DNA of 64,000 bases from Symbiodinium natans (GCA_905221605.1 CAJNDS010002547.1:46001-110000), one strand, 5' to 3'; positions 20,206 through 30,886 are shown, counted from the first letter of the stretch. Numbers and translations are program-made. Notes: a model not told the origin generated them from the letters alone.

Positions 20206-20298
20206 CCCGTTAGCGGTGCTTGGAAAGACGAGGAGCAGAGCAGATTCACAGGATTGACATAGCGGACTTTCGCCGGCATAGAGTACACCTCGAGCGTC
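20206..20298 (-). CDS. Predicted exon with repeat donor
   Basis: Acceptor gaagcccag; 1 nt, 30 codons including LEVYSMPAKVRYVNPVNLL, 2 nt; donor GTTTAGGG. Balanced soluble composition. A second minus frame is also open, but with poorer third-position bias. Confidence 0.5.
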
Positions 20299-20383
20299 CT
20301 GGGCTTCAATCAAGCCTAAACCCTAAACCCTAAACCCTAAACCCTCTCTACCATATATATTTAAACCTTAATTGTATTTTCAA

Positions 20384-21085
20384 AATTTGGCCGCTTTATT
20401 TTCAGAATTTGGCCGCTTTATTTTCAGAATTTGGCCGCTTTATTTTCAGAATTTGGCCGCTTTATTTTCAGAATGAGCCAAAATCAGGCCAAAGGCTAAT
20501 TGAATTTCAGAATTTGGCCGCTTTATTTTCAGAATTTGGCCGCTTTATTTTCAGAATTTGGCCGCTTTATTTTCAGAATTTGGCCGTTTTATTTTCAGAA
20601 TTTGGCCGCTTTATTTTCAGAATTTGGCCGCTTATTTTCAGAATTTGGCCGCTTTATTTTCAGAATTTGGCCGTTTTATTTTCAGAATTTGGCCGCTTTA
20701 TTTTCAGAATTTGGCCGCTTTATTTTCAGAATTTGGCCGCTTTATTTTCAGAATTTGGCCGCTTTATTTTCAGAATTTGGCCGCTTTATTTTCAGAATGA
20801 GCCAAAATCAGGCCAAAGGCTAATTGAATTTCAGAATTTGGCCGCTTTATTTTCAGAATTTGGCCGCTTTATTTTCAGAATTTGGCCGCTTTATTTTCAG
20901 AATTTGGCCGCTTCAGAATTTGGCCGCTTTATTTTCAGAATTTGGCCGCTTTATTTTCAGAATTTGGCCGTTTTATTTTCAGAATTTGGCCGCTTTATTT
21001 TCAGAATTTGGCCGCTTTATTTTCAGAATTTGGCCGCTTTATTTTCAGAATTTGGCCGCTTTATTTTCAGAATTTGGCCGTTTTT
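20384..21085. repeat. 22 bp minisatellite
   Basis: About thirty tandem copies of TTTGGCCGCTTTATTTTCAG plus AA, with a C/T variant (GCCGTTTT). A 43 bp interrupting segment with GAGCCAAAATCAGGCCAAAG occurs twice (20474-20516 and 20797-20835). Because 22 is not a multiple of 3 and no stop is present, all three plus frames are open and give the same peptide repeat. I treat it as non-coding satellite. Confidence 0.85.
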
Positions 21086-21182
21086 GGCTTTCTCAATAGT
21101 AGTGGGATTCTCTGGGTGGGTGGGTGTTATACCCGAGCCGTAAATAAAGCTTAACCATAAAGCTGCTCGACCCGGAGTGCTG

Positions 21183-21276
21183 AACCCTAAACCCTAAACC
21201 CTAAACCCTAAACCCTAAACCCTAAACCCTAAACCCTAAACCCTAAACCCTAAACCCTAAACCCTAAACCCTAAAC
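21183..21276 (-). repeat. Telomere-like array, CCCTAAA
   Basis: Thirteen CCCTAAA units after the minisatellite. C runs follow at 21341-21352 and 21371-21385. Confidence 0.8.
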
Positions 21277-21707
21277 TAGGCTAACATGCAGGTCGGCTTG
21301 GTGTTTGGATGGGTTTATGTGTGAGCCAGCATAGCCGCACCCCCCCCCCCCCTCCCCCGCCCCACGGTAACCCCCCCCCCCCCCCGTGGTTGGGTTTTGG
21401 GTTCCCGCCCGCCTGTGGTTCTTGGTCTGTGGTTCATGCGTTTAGGGTTTAGGGTTAGGCTGTAGAGTTCCCCCTGTGGTTCGTGCTGGCTTTGCGGTTC
21501 AGGGTTAAAGCGGTTAAGGTTTCGGGTTTACCCTTCTCCCCCCTGTGATTCAGTTTAGGTTTTGGGGCTGAGGGTTCAGGGTTTGGGGTTTAGGTTGAGG
21601 GCTTCTCTATCCCCCCCCCTGTGGTCCGTGGTGTTTTGGGTTAACGGGCAGGGTTTCCTGTTAGGGTTTAGGGTTTAGGGTTTGGGGTTTAGGGTTTAGG
21701 GTTCAGC

Positions 21708-21819
21708 CAAGGTGCTGGGAAAGCGGGGAGGTCATGAAGAACACGGCGAAGGAGACCGCGGCGGTTTCGAGGACGAAGTCCAACGACATCCCCTCACCCA
21801 CCATGGCTAAGTCCAAGTC
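21708..21819 (-). CDS. Predicted exon, membrane-segment-like
   Basis: Acceptor acttcgtag; 37 codons including MSLDFVLETAAVSFAVFFMT, then G and a GC donor (GCTGAA). The plus strand also carries an open frame starting ATG, so strand choice rests on the hydrophobic pattern and the neighbours. Confidence 0.45.
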
Positions 21820-22077
21820 CTACGAAGTATTTCGCACACTCAGAAAACCGACACCGCCGCTAGCCCCCAACATGTCCTAAGTCCAACCTCTCTACGATCC
21901 TTTTCATAATAATGCCATGCTTGACCCTAAACCCTAAACCCTAAACCCTAAACCCTGAACCCTTAACCCTAAACCCTAAACCCTAAGCCCTAAACCCTAG
22001 AGAGGTATCCTGCCACGCTTAGAGAAGTTCCCCACCTTGGAGCCATGCGTCGGACGGGAGACGCTGCAAGGTTCAGC

Positions 22078-22360
22078 GTTTAGGGTTTAGGGTTTGAGTT
22101 TAGGGTTTAGGGTTTAGGGTTTAGGGTTTAGGGTTTAGGGTTTAGGGTTTAGGGTTTAGGGTTTAGGGTTTAGGGTTTAGGGTTTAGGGTTTAGGGTTTA
22201 GGGCTTAGGGTTTCAGGTTGAGGGTTTAGGGTTTAGGGTTTAGGGTTTGGGGTTTGGGGTTTAGGGTTTAGGGTTTAGGGCTTAGGGTTTCGGGTTTAGG
22301 GTTTAGGGTTTAGGGTTTGGGGTTTGGGGTTTAGGGCTTAGGGCTTAGGGTTTAGGGTAG
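22078..22360 (+). repeat. Telomere-like array with interspersed variants
   Basis: Eighteen TTTAGGG units, then TTTGGGG and TTCGGG variants in a partly duplicated order (22200-22270 resembles 22270-22335). Confidence 0.75.
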
Positions 22361-22888
22361 AGAGTCCGTGCTGCCGTAGCCGATGTATAGGGCAACTCAG
22401 GGAGATTCAGAGAGAATTAAGCCAACCCTAAACCCCAAACCCTACACCCTGAACCCGAAACCCTACACCCTTCCATCTGGTAGAGCGGCCTTGCGTTTGA
22501 CAGGGTCCTTGAGTGTTTGTTCGGGTGGAGGGGTGGGAGTACTGGTGAAAGCTTCAGTTCTGGCATGAGCAAACCATGAAGCTTGGGGTCTAGGGTTTTT
22601 AGGGTTTAGGGTTTTGGGTTCAGGGTTCAGGGTTTAGGGTTTAGGGTTAGGGTTTAGGGTTTAGGGGTTTAGGGTTCAGGGTTCAGGGTTTAGGGTTAGG
22701 GTTCAGGGTTTAAGGGTTTAAGGGTTTAAGGGTTAAGGGTTAAGGGTTAAGGGTTAAGGGTTTAGGGTTTAGGGTTTAGGGTTTAGGGTTTAGGGTTTAG
22801 GGAACCCTGGCTGCAACCCCACACTACACCCCCAAACCGAGTCGAGACGAGCTGGGTGCGCGGCTGGTGCAAGAGCAGCAGGCCACCT
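22361..22888. other. Possible exon islands and variant repeats
   Basis: Minus frames at about 22365-22405 (ALYIGYGSTDSL) and 22470-22560 (TPPPEQTLKDPVKRKAALPD). Repeat variants (GGGTTTAA, GGGTTAA) at 22700-22760. A minus acceptor gctcttgcaccag lies near 22855. Confidence 0.4.
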
Positions 22889-23037
22889 ACTTAGAGGTTC
22901 AGGGTACTTCGTAACCCATTATAAGTGTGTAGTTATAGCCCACATATTATAAGACCCTTAAGTACCCTAATAGGGTTCTAGTTGGGTCATAAGTGCAGCT
23001 AACATTGGGGTACTAGGTACCATGAACCTTCAAGTAG
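22889..23037. mobile_element. Foldback element, family A copy 2
   Basis: ACTTAGAGGTTCAGGGTACT at left pairs with GGTACCATGAACCTTCAAGT at right. The interior (ttataagacccttaagtaccct, gggtcataagtgcagct) matches the other family A copies. Confidence 0.65.
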
Positions 23038-23260
23038 TCTTAGGGGTTTACGGTTTAGGGTTTAGGGTTTAGGACTGCGCAAGTGTTCGTGTTGGATTGG
23101 GAGCACAGCTGCCAAGTTATGCAACCCGCATGGGAGATATTGTCAGAAGGTATGATGAGACAGCCGAACCTGGTAGGCCCTGCATTCACAAAGCCTGACA
23201 CCCGAAACCCTAAACCCTAAACCCTAAACCCTAAGCCCTCGGGCCTCCAAGGAGGCCTAC

Positions 23261-23328
23261 GGCAAAGTTGTCGGAGAAGTTGGCTTTGCCGGCAGGGGGC
23301 CACACCTTGCGGACGGATTTTACGGCTA
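23261..23328 (-). CDS. Predicted exon
   Basis: Acceptor taccccgcag, 2 nt then 22 codons including KSVRKVWPPAGKANFSDNFA, donor GTAGGC. Good third-position bias. The island at 23071-23185 just downstream is open on both strands and was not called. Confidence 0.5.
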
Positions 23329-23532
23329 CTGCGGGGTATGGGGGTTTAGGGTTTAGGGTTTAGAGTTTAGGGTTTAGGGTTTAGGGTCTAGGGTATCCGA
23401 CCCGAAACAAGAAGCACGAAACCCTAACGAGGTTGAGTGTTTAGGGATTAGGGTCCAGGGGCAAGGGTTGGAACTCTGCTTGCTCTTCGTGTTCCCTAAA
23501 CACTAAACCCTAAGCTGCTGCTTGAAAGGTTA

Positions 23533-23680
23533 AGCCCACCTATAGGGGATAGGATCAGGGACCCTTGGGGATATAGACCCTCTGAATAAGGTCCCTGTTT
23601 AAGAGAGCCAGAAGAGGGTCAAGAAAGGGTACCCTTTGAAGGGTCCCCCTTATCCTACCTAGGAACCTATAACCTGCAGC
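23533..23680. mobile_element. Foldback element, single copy
   Basis: CTATAGGGGATAGGATCAGG at left pairs imperfectly with CCCTTATCCTACCTAGGAAC at right, with a second nested pairing (gaccctctgaa / gagggtcaag). Confidence 0.5.
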
Positions 23681-23949
23681 AGGATGAAGTGTCGAGACTC
23701 TCAGCTTCCATGCAACATCAGGGTTTAGGGCTTAGGGCCCTGTAGGGTTTCTTGTGGGAAACAAGCGGGTTGGCCTGGTATCCCTAGTCAATTTCTGTTT
23801 GGGGGGGGGAGGGAGGTGGGGTTGGGGTCGAACTGGTTACAGCTGAGTTGTAGGGTTTAGGGTTTAGGGTTTAGGGTTTAGGGTTTAGGGTTTAGGGTTT
23901 AGGGTTTAGGGTTTAGGGTGTCTAACCCTTGAAACCCTAAACCCCAAAC

Positions 23950-24050
23950 CCTAAACCCGAAAAGATCCTAACCACGCGCGTGCATGACCCCAGGCCTTGG
24001 ACCCGTGTGCCGCCGTCTGGCCAGTCGCGCTGGCCTCTGCATCCGCAGGA
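23950..24050 (-). CDS. Predicted exon, repeat donor
   Basis: The minus frame reads PADAEASATGQTAAHGSKAW and on to GSFR, then GTTTAGGG. Ala/Gly/Ser-rich with C/G third positions. The acceptor was not fixed; boundaries are approximate. Confidence 0.4.
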
Positions 24051-24344
24051 TAGGGTTTAGGGTTTAGGGTTTAGGGTTTAGGGTTTAGGGTTTAGGGTTT
24101 AGGGTTTAGGGTTTAGGGTTTAGGGTTTAGGGTTTAGGGTTTAGGGTTTAGGGTTCCGGGTTCAGGGTTCAGGGTTACTTGAGGGTTTAGGGTTTAGGGT
24201 TTAGGGTTTAGGGTTTGTTTGTAAGCCATGGGTACAATTGCGGAAGTGTGGATCAGGGTTTAGGGTTTAGGGTAACAACCATGCATTCCACGGCCATACT
24301 TGCCAAAGAAGAGCTACAATGCTGTCTCAGTTCGCCTCGCCAGG

Positions 24345-24459
24345 TCACTCGTAGCGGCGCAGTATCCCGAAAAGGAGCACCCAATATGTAGACGCACAAA
24401 ATTCGTAAGGCGCGATAGAGAAAAAAGAACCATACATGCGGTGAAGGACACAGGGATCT
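24345..24459 (-). CDS. Predicted exon, TTTAG acceptor, membrane helix
   Basis: The array supplies the acceptor TTTAG. Then 1 nt and 37 codons including YGSFFSIAPYEFCASTYWVL and LLFGILRRYE, then TGA. Either a C-terminus after a membrane helix or, with donor GTGACC two bases earlier, an internal exon. Confidence 0.5.
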
Positions 24460-24895
24460 CTAAACCCTAAACCCTAAACCCTAAACCCTAAACCCTAAAC
24501 CCTAAACCCTAAACCCTAAACCCTAAACCCTAAACCCTAAACCCTAAACCCTAATTCATTAGAAATGGCGTAGATTTTGGGTAGCGTATATCAAAGAAGG
24601 TCTAGAGCCTAAGCGCCCAAGGGATGCTTCTGATCTTCTCTTCTCCTTCCATCTCCTTCCAGGGTTTAGGGTTCAGGGGGTTTAGGGTTTAGGGTTTAGG
24701 GTTTAGGGTTTAGGGTTTAGGGTTTAGGGTTTAGGGTTTTTAGGGTTTAGGGTTTTTAGGGTTTAGGGTTTAGGTTTAGGGTTTAGGGTTTAGGGTTTAG
24801 GGTTTAGGGTTTAGGGTTTAGGGTTTAGGGTTTAGGGTTTAGGGTTTAGGGTTTAGGGTTTAGGGTTTAGGGTTTAGGGTTTAGGGTTTAGGGTT
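24459..24895. repeat. Telomere-like arrays around a small island
   Basis: CCCTAAA to 24555 and TTTAGGG from 24661 to 24893, about 30 units. The island 24556-24660 has minus frames WKEMEGEEKIRSIPWALR and, after ggctctag, TFFDIRYPKSTPFLMN ending in TAG. Confidence 0.7.
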
Positions 24896-25281
24896 ACGGG
24901 CCTGTGCTCGATGCTGTCGCAGGAGGACTTCTGTCTCTGGCGGGCTGCAAGACAGCACGACCTGAGCCCCAAGTTGCCGTGTGGCTTGGGAAATTTCTAA
25001 ACCCTAAACCCTAAATCCTAAACCCTAAACCCTAACCCCTAAACCCTCAAACTAAACCCTGCCCTCAACCTTCTAAACCCTAAACCGTTCGACCGTTTTG
25101 GGGGGTGCAGCGGTTGGATGTTCAAGGCATTCGGCTTTCATCCGCGTGGGCCCGTCTTTGATTACAATGCCGAGGCACGGGACTAAACCCCGAAGCGCGA
25201 AATCCCACAGATTCGGCTTTGTGTTTGTTGTTGTTGTGGGGCGGGTGGTGGCTGTTAGGTTTTGCTTATTGAGACTCTCTC

Positions 25282-25336
25282 TCTCTCTCTCTCTCTTTTT
25301 CTTTTTTTTTTTTTTTTTTTTGGGGGGGGGGGGGTT
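25282..25336. repeat. CT, T and G tracts in series
   Basis: (CT) repeats run straight into a T tract and then a G tract. Likely prone to slippage and sequencing error. Confidence 0.85.
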
Positions 25337-25382
25337 GTGGCGATTAGGGTTTGGGGGCCACTCCTAGCTTCTAAACTCTAAC

Positions 25383-25441
25383 CTTCTGGTGCCTCTGGGC
25401 CTGATACCAGGAGGATTGCAGCAATGAGGTGCGAGAGCATG
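25383..25441 (-). CDS. Predicted exon, possible signal or membrane start
   Basis: Acceptor aacaccccgcag; 1 nt, then MLSHLIAAILLVSGPEAPE, 1 nt; donor GTTAGA. The Met followed by a hydrophobic run could be an N-terminus right after a splice acceptor, or an internal helix. Confidence 0.5.
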
Positions 25442-25898
25442 CTGCGGGGTGTTAGATAACAGTGCTGGTAACCCTAAACCCTAAACCCTAAACCCTAAAC
25501 CCTAAAGCCTAAACCCTAAACCCCGAGCCCTCAAGGTACTGAGCCCGCAGCCCCAAACCCCAAGCGCTCAAAACCCTCAAGCCGGCCTTTTGTTTAAACC
25601 TTAACCCCTAAACCCCTCAAACTTAACCCCTTAAACCCTTAAACCCGTACATCCTGAAATTCCTAAACCCTAAAACTCTTGAACCCTTAGACCCTCATGC
25701 TTGAACCCTTAACACCCATAAACCCTTAAACCCTCTGACGTAAACCCTAAACCCTTGAACCCCTAAGCCCTGAAGCCCTAAACCCCTAAACCCTTAATAA
25801 ACCCTTAAGCCCTAAACCCCTAATCACTTGATAAACCCTTAAGCCCTGAAGCCCTAAACCCTAAACCCTAAACCCTAAACCCTAAACCCTAAACCTAC

Positions 25899-25981
25899 AG
25901 TAACCAGCTCCCGCAGCCGAGATGCGGCCGACAAGGCACCAGCAATGCCGAGGGCAATGGCGGGAGCCCCTTTTAGGGCAC
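25899..25981 (-). CDS. Predicted exon, Ala/Gly-rich helix
   Basis: Acceptor ctcgagccag, 2 nt, then 27 codons including KGAPAIALGIAGALSAASRL, donor GTAGGTTTAGGG. Third positions are C or G in most codons. Confidence 0.55.
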
Positions 25982-26174
25982 CTGGCTCGAGCTGCCGGTT
26001 TGGGGTTTAGGGTCTATAGGGTATAGGGTATAGGGTATAGGGTTTAGGGTTTAGGGTTTAGGGAAAAGGTTTCAGGGTCACAGAGCTTCCCGGGTGCTCT
26101 TAGGAATGGCTAAACCCTAAATCCTATACCCTAAACCCTAAACCCTAAACCCTAAACACGATGGGTTCTACGCC

Positions 26175-26230
26175 TTAAGGGGTATAAGAAAGGGACCCCT
26201 AGAAGGGGCCCTTAATCTTATTCCCCCTAA
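26175..26230. mobile_element. Compact foldback
   Basis: TTAAGGGGTATAAGAAAGGG pairs with the inverted arm ending TTATTCCCCCTAA around a loop of a few bases. Confidence 0.5.
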
Positions 26231-26346
26231 CCCAGACACAGGCCTCTTTTAGTCCCGATATGCCGAAGTCGCCCCTAAAGAATCCCTAAAGAACCCCTAA
26301 GGTCGCCTACAAAGGTCCCCTAAACCCTAAACCCTAAACCCTAAAC

Positions 26347-26418
26347 CCGGTCCCTGAGCCGACGTCCGAAGAAGGCCCTGCCTAAGGGCAGGAGGCTCGG
26401 TACTGCAGCCAGGTATGC
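26347..26418 (-). CDS. Predicted exon, exactly 24 codons
   Basis: Acceptor ccgactgtccag and donor GTTTAGGG. The frame is AYLAAVPSLLPLGRAFFGRR and on to LRDR. Phase 0 at both edges. A basic end after a hydrophobic stretch. Confidence 0.55.
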
Positions 26419-26539
26419 CTGGACAGTCGGTTGAATTTCTTATGAGGGGTTTAGGGTTTGGGGTTTGGGGTTGGGGTTTGGGTTTTGGGGTTTGGGGTTT
26501 AGGGTTTGGGGTTTAGGGTGGAGGCTTTACATCTTTAGT

Positions 26540-26820
26540 AGGGCTTCGCAGGTTTGTCCATAAACCCTTAAACGCTGGCGGCGCTGTAGGATGGGCACGT
26601 TGCTACTTTGCCCGCAGCTTAAGGTTTCATCCTTGGGTTTTGGGGACCCAGAGCTCCACTAAGGTAGTATAATAAGGGCTATAGAAAGTATAGAAAGGGA
26701 AACCTTTAAGGGTGCAACCATAGGGGCCCAGGGGTCGTAATCCCTTGACTTTAGCAGCAGAGAACGAAGCAAACATGGCCCTGCAATGGCACAACAAATC
26801 CGAGGGAGTGAGCAGGCTCC
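26540..26820. other. Two possible minus exons
   Basis: About 26540-26592: RRQRLRVYGQTCEALLKM after tcctacag, donor GTAAAG. About 26750-26783: AMFASFSAAKVKG after gttgtgccattgcag, a very good acceptor. Confidence 0.4.
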
Positions 26821-26821
26821 T

Positions 26822-26930
26822 AAACCCTAAACCCTAAACCCTAAACCCTAAACCCTAAACCCTAAACCCTAAACCCTAAACCCTAAACCCTAAACCCTAA
26901 ACCCTAAACCCTAAACCCTAAACCCCAAAC
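26822..26930 (-). repeat. Telomere-like array, CCCTAAA
   Basis: About fifteen CCCTAAA units, bordering the exon at 26931. Confidence 0.85.
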
Positions 26931-26974
26931 CCGACTCAAGGAAGGCCTTTCTGCAGCTAGGACACCGACTCACG
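26931..26974 (-). CDS. Predicted exon with RING-like Cys end
   Basis: Acceptor agcgcctag; 1 nt, VSRCPSCRKAFLES, 1 nt; donor GTTTGGGG. C-P-x-C-R-K is typical of the last Cys pair of RING fingers, but the other zinc ligands were not found in neighbouring islands. Confidence 0.5.
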
Positions 26975-27229
26975 CTAGGCGCTAGGATTTCCGTTTGTTG
27001 GTTACAGGACGGAACCTACAAAACTGGGTTTAGGGTTTAGGGTTTTCCTGGGGCCGCTTTGGCGCTACTTATAGGGAGTATATCATTGAGGTGTACAGGG
27101 GCTGGATCTAGAGTACAAAAACTCGGAAAGCCCCGCGCCTAAACACTAAACCCTAAACCCTAAGCCCTAAACCCTAGACCCTAAACCCTAAACCCTAAAC
27201 CCTAAACCCTATACTTAAATCTTGTAAAC

Positions 27230-27279
27230 CCCCGCGGTTCCTGAGCCCAGGGCCCAGCCATCTCGCTGACGGCAGAGAG
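27230..27279 (-). CDS. Predicted exon with strong acceptor
   Basis: ttcactttagctttgcag precedes 16 codons LSAVSEMAGPWAQEPR plus 2 nt; donor GTTTAC. Confidence 0.55.
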
Positions 27280-27319
27280 CTGCAAAGCTAAAGTGAAGCT
27301 CCTGCGATGCTTTGAGGTT

Positions 27320-27730
27320 TTCAAACCCCAGACCCCAAACCCCAAACCCCAAACCCTAGACCCTAGATCCTAAACCCTAAACCCTAAACCCTAGACCCTA
27401 AACCCTAAACCCTGAACCCTAAACCCTAAACCCTAAACCCTAAACCCTAAACCCTAGACCCTAGACCCTAAACCCTAAACCCTAAACCCTAAACCCTAAA
27501 CCCTAAACCCTAAACCCTAAACCCTAAACCCTAGGTTAGGATTTGGGGCGTGAGGGCTCTGGCACTGCCGCCCTGCCAGCTCAGCGACAGTTCCGGGCTT
27601 CTGGGGCGAAGGCAATGTTTGGGGTTTAGGGTTTAGGGTTTAGGGTTTAGGGTTTAGGGTTTAGGGTTTAGGGTTTAGGGTTTAGGGTTTAGGGTTTAGG
27701 GTTTGGGGTTTGGGGTTTGGGGTTTAGGTT
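27320..27730. repeat. Telomere-like arrays of both orientations
   Basis: CCCTAAA with CCCTAGA and CCCTGAA variants (27325-27535), an island, then TTTAGGG and TTTGGGG (27618-27728). Confidence 0.8.
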
Positions 27731-27935
27731 TAGGGTTTGGGAGTTACGGCTCGAGGGCTTGGACGTGAGAAGAGCTGTGTGCGCTGGCCACCCGTGAGCA
27801 GGGACGGTGGACCCCAAATTCTGTTTAGGGTTTAGGGTTTAGGGTTTAGGGTTTAGGGTTTAGGGTTTAGGGTTTAGGGTTCGGTTTAGGGTTTAGGATT
27901 TAGGGTTTAGGGCTTAGGGTTTGTGTTATTCTTAC

Positions 27936-27994
27936 AACATTCGCTCCTCCAGCGCAGTGAGTGCAAATGCTAGAAGCGCCAGGCCCAAAACAAC
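27936..27994 (-). CDS. Predicted exon, membrane helix, classical donor
   Basis: Acceptor cgcctctgag, 19 codons VVLGLALLAFALTALEERM plus 2 nt, donor GTAAGA. One hydrophobic helix followed by an acidic turn. Another frame at 27745-27822 (NLGSTVPAHGWPAHTALL, donor GTAACT) may be the next exon. Confidence 0.55.
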
Positions 27995-28059
27995 CTCAGA
28001 GGCGGCGACGCTTCTTGGGCTTAGGAGGCCCTGAAGGCTTCGGGGCTTCCCCCTGTAAG

Positions 28060-28147
28060 TTGGGAGGCTCCCCCTAATACTAACACTTCCTTAATAGGTT
28101 AAAATAGGGGGTATGAAGCACTGTTAGTATGAGGGGGAACATCCCAA
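28060..28147. mobile_element. Foldback element, family B copy 3
   Basis: TTGGGAGGCTCCCCCTAATA pairs with TTAGTATGAGGGGGAACATC and beyond, about 30 bp arms around a 25 bp loop. Ends as in the copy at 2541. Confidence 0.6.
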
Positions 28148-28617
28148 CATGCAAGTGTGTTCGGGTCTACAGGGAGGGTTTAAGGCCAAAGCCTGTAAAA
28201 ACCTGGGCCCAGGGTTTAGGTTTTAGGGTTTAAGGGTTTAAGGGTTCAGGGTTAAGGGGTTAAGGGGTTAGGGTTAAGAGTTAAGCGTTGCCTTGAAGCT
28301 CTTCCTGGGACCCTATTTACCTGCGGTCTAGTAGTCAGCCCCTAAACCTTAAACCCTACACCCTCGACCTAAACCCTAAACGGCCCAAAACCCTAATCCC
28401 AATTGAGTTGGTATAACATTTAAAACTGTAGGAAAAGAGGGTCCCAGGTGTAGCCAGCCGCTAACCCCACAAAGCAACCCCCATCTCTTGCAAGCTCTTG
28501 CTGCTTAGGGTTTAGGGTTTAGGGTTTAGGGTTTAGGGTTTAGGGTTTAGGGCTTAGGGTTTAGGGTTTAGGGTTTAGGGTTTAGGGTTCAGGGTTTGGG
28601 GTTTGGGGTTTAGGGTT

Positions 28618-28713
28618 CCTCCTTGCACTCTTCTGGTTTTCGACATCGTCACGCACGAGCGCGCAATGCGCCTTTGCACCGGCGATCCTTTCACTCGGGT
28701 GTTCATATTGCAC
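28618..28713 (-). CDS. Predicted exon, charged soluble segment
   Basis: Thirty-two minus codons include HPSERIAGAKAHCALVRDDV. Third positions are mostly C or G. The plus strand is also open. Splice edges were not clear. Confidence 0.4.
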
Positions 28714-30280
28714 GTTAGGGTTTTGGGGTATTAGGGTTTTAGAAGCCCTAAACCCTAAACCCTAAACCCTAAACCCTAAACCCTAAACCCTAAACCCTAA
28801 ACCCTAAACCCTAAACCCTAAACCCTAACCCTAAACCCTAGAAACATGGCGCAAGCCATGGTGCGGTACAGTGTCTCTGGCCTCTTCATGCCCCTCATTT
28901 CTTCCTCGGAGTTCCACCACGAAACAGCCGACACCATCAAGACACCTCCCCTAAACCCTAAAAACCCTAAAAAACCCTAAAACACCAAAAACACTACAAA
29001 CCTTGCAAATTTATTAAATAAATCTAAAGACCCTAAAAAATCCTGGACCCTAAACTGTCCCCTGAACCTCCAAGCCTGAAAAGCCCTGAAGCCCTGCATC
29101 TCCAGAATCCTCCAAGCCACATAAGCCTCCACGACCCTGAACCAAAAATCATGTCCCGAAAACAATGAAAAAAATGGATCCCAAACCTCAGAAACTCCTT
29201 CCAAAACTCTGACCCCCCCCCCCCCCCCAACGCCCCACCGTGGGTCCCGTATAAACCCTACAAACCCGAAAAAACCCTAGAAACGCTGTAAACCCTAGAA
29301 GCCCTAGAAACCACCAAAGACCCCATAAACAAAACCCCCAACCCTAAACCCTAAACCCTAAACCCTGAACCCTGAACCCTAAACCCTAAACCCTAAACCC
29401 TACCTAAACCCTAAACCCTAAACCCTAAACCCTAAACCCTAAACCCTAAACCCTAAACCCTAAACCCTAAACCCTAAACCCTAAACGCTAAGCAGCCAAG
29501 GCTCGAGGTTTCCCGATGGCCCCAGGGGCAGCTGCGAGGCAGCAAAGAGGGCCGGGCCTTTGGTGGGCAAAGCAGTTCGGGATGCTAGGGTTCAGGGTTT
29601 AGGGTTTAGGGTTTAGGGTCTAGGGTCTAGGGTCTAGGGTTTAGGGTTTAGGGTTTAGGGTTGAGGGTTGAGGGTTGAGGGTTTAGGGCTTCTGTTTGTG
29701 GGTGCGGGGCTTTGGGCTATAGGGTTTTTAGGCGTTTTAGTGCTTGAGGTGTAGGGGTAAGGTTTGGGGTTTAGGGTTCAGGAACCCGTTTTCTAAAGGT
29801 TGACCTTTGTGGGCCCTTGTAGCCTCCTGGATAGTATTCCTTGTGACCGCAGGTGCCGGAGTGGGACCAAACTCTGATCAACTTTGGGTCTGTTAAGAGT
29901 TTAGGGTTCAGAATTCAGCGTTCAGGCCCCTCCCAATGCTTCCAACATGCTTCTAAAGCTTAGGATTCAGAATCAGCGAAAGAATGCAAACATGTCTACA
30001 TAAATCTTGCCGCCTGGGAAGCTTTCTGGCGCCACTCTCCTCAAACTGAACCCTGCAAGCTAACCTCTAAACCCCACACCAGCAGACAATCCCGACAACC
30101 CCAAAGCCCAAACCCCAAGCCCAAGCCCCAAGCCCCAAACCCTAAACTAAACCACCACAAACCACAACCCTGAACCTCCAGATCCGACACCCAGCAAACC
30201 CTAAGGCCCTAGACCCTAGGGTTTAGGGTTTAGGGTTCAGGGTTTGGGGCTTAGGGTTAGACCCTATGAGCCCCTGGAAC
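28714..30280. other. Arrays, C tract, several unresolved islands
   Basis: CCCTAAA arrays at 28748-28840 and 29340-29487. The island 28845-28940 is open on both strands. The A-rich CCCTAAAAA-type stretch 28945-29330 includes a C run (29213-29228). At 29495-29535 a very good minus acceptor (ctctttgctgcctcgcag) precedes LPLGPSGNLEPWLL. Variant blocks GGGTCTA and GGGTTGA at 29615-29680. Confidence 0.45.
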
Positions 30281-30335
30281 CACAAAACTCCTTGTGCTGC
30301 CCAAGAAGCCGAAGCAGGCCGCCACGTCCGGAAAA
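30281..30335 (-). CDS. Predicted exon, end of a phase-matched run
   Basis: Acceptor gatcccttctctacag, donor GTTCCA. In the phase demanded by the upstream exon (1 nt, then 18 codons) it reads FPDVAACFGFLGSTRSFV. Another frame is open, but this one has better third-position bias. Confidence 0.55.
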
Positions 30336-30394
30336 CTGTAGAGAAGGGATCGGACCTCCAAAGGTCGGGACAATAGGGTGATTGGGTATGCTAC

Positions 30395-30445
30395 TTTCTA
30401 AGAAATAGGGCGTACCCCTTAAGCGAAATTAAGGGGTATGGTAAA
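30395..30445. repeat. Short perfect hairpin
   Basis: TACCCCTTAA and TTAAGGGGTA flank six bases (gcgaaa), in a plain AT-richer stretch (30365-30730) with no exon call. Confidence 0.6.
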
Positions 30446-30862
30446 ATCCTCCCTTTGACTCCCTAATACTTTCATAGGTTAAGGGGCATGGGTTTGGGGT
30501 ATGGTGAGTTATTCTTAGATAATTGGCTAGGATGGCCCGTTAAAACCCTATTGAAAATCTTCCTGAATGTATGATCCTGTTAAACCCAATCAGGGAAAAT
30601 AACACATGTCCCAAGGCCCTATAGTAGAAGCCAAAAAGGTTGGAAACTCAATAGCCTCAATCCCTAAGAGTAAGGTATAGGGAATCCCAGCACTATTTGT
30701 CCTTAGAAAGGATTCCAACTTTTGGGGTTTGCTGTACCCTAAACCCTAAACCCTAAACCCTAAACCCTAAACCCTAGGGTGTTAGGTTTGTAGGGTACTC
30801 TTAGGGGGATGAAGGTGGAGGGGAGGGGGGAGGGGAGGGGGAACCCTAAACCCTAAACCCTG

Positions 30863-30886
30863 GCGGGGGGGGGGGGGGGGGGGGGG
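30863..30886. repeat. G tract
   Basis: A run of about 24 G, next to a GAGGGG-rich stretch (30812-30840). Confidence 0.9.

Noticed and set aside
20409-21143. 244-residue repeat protein
   Set aside because: All three frames are open because of the 22 bp unit, interruptions break the register, and there is no gene context.
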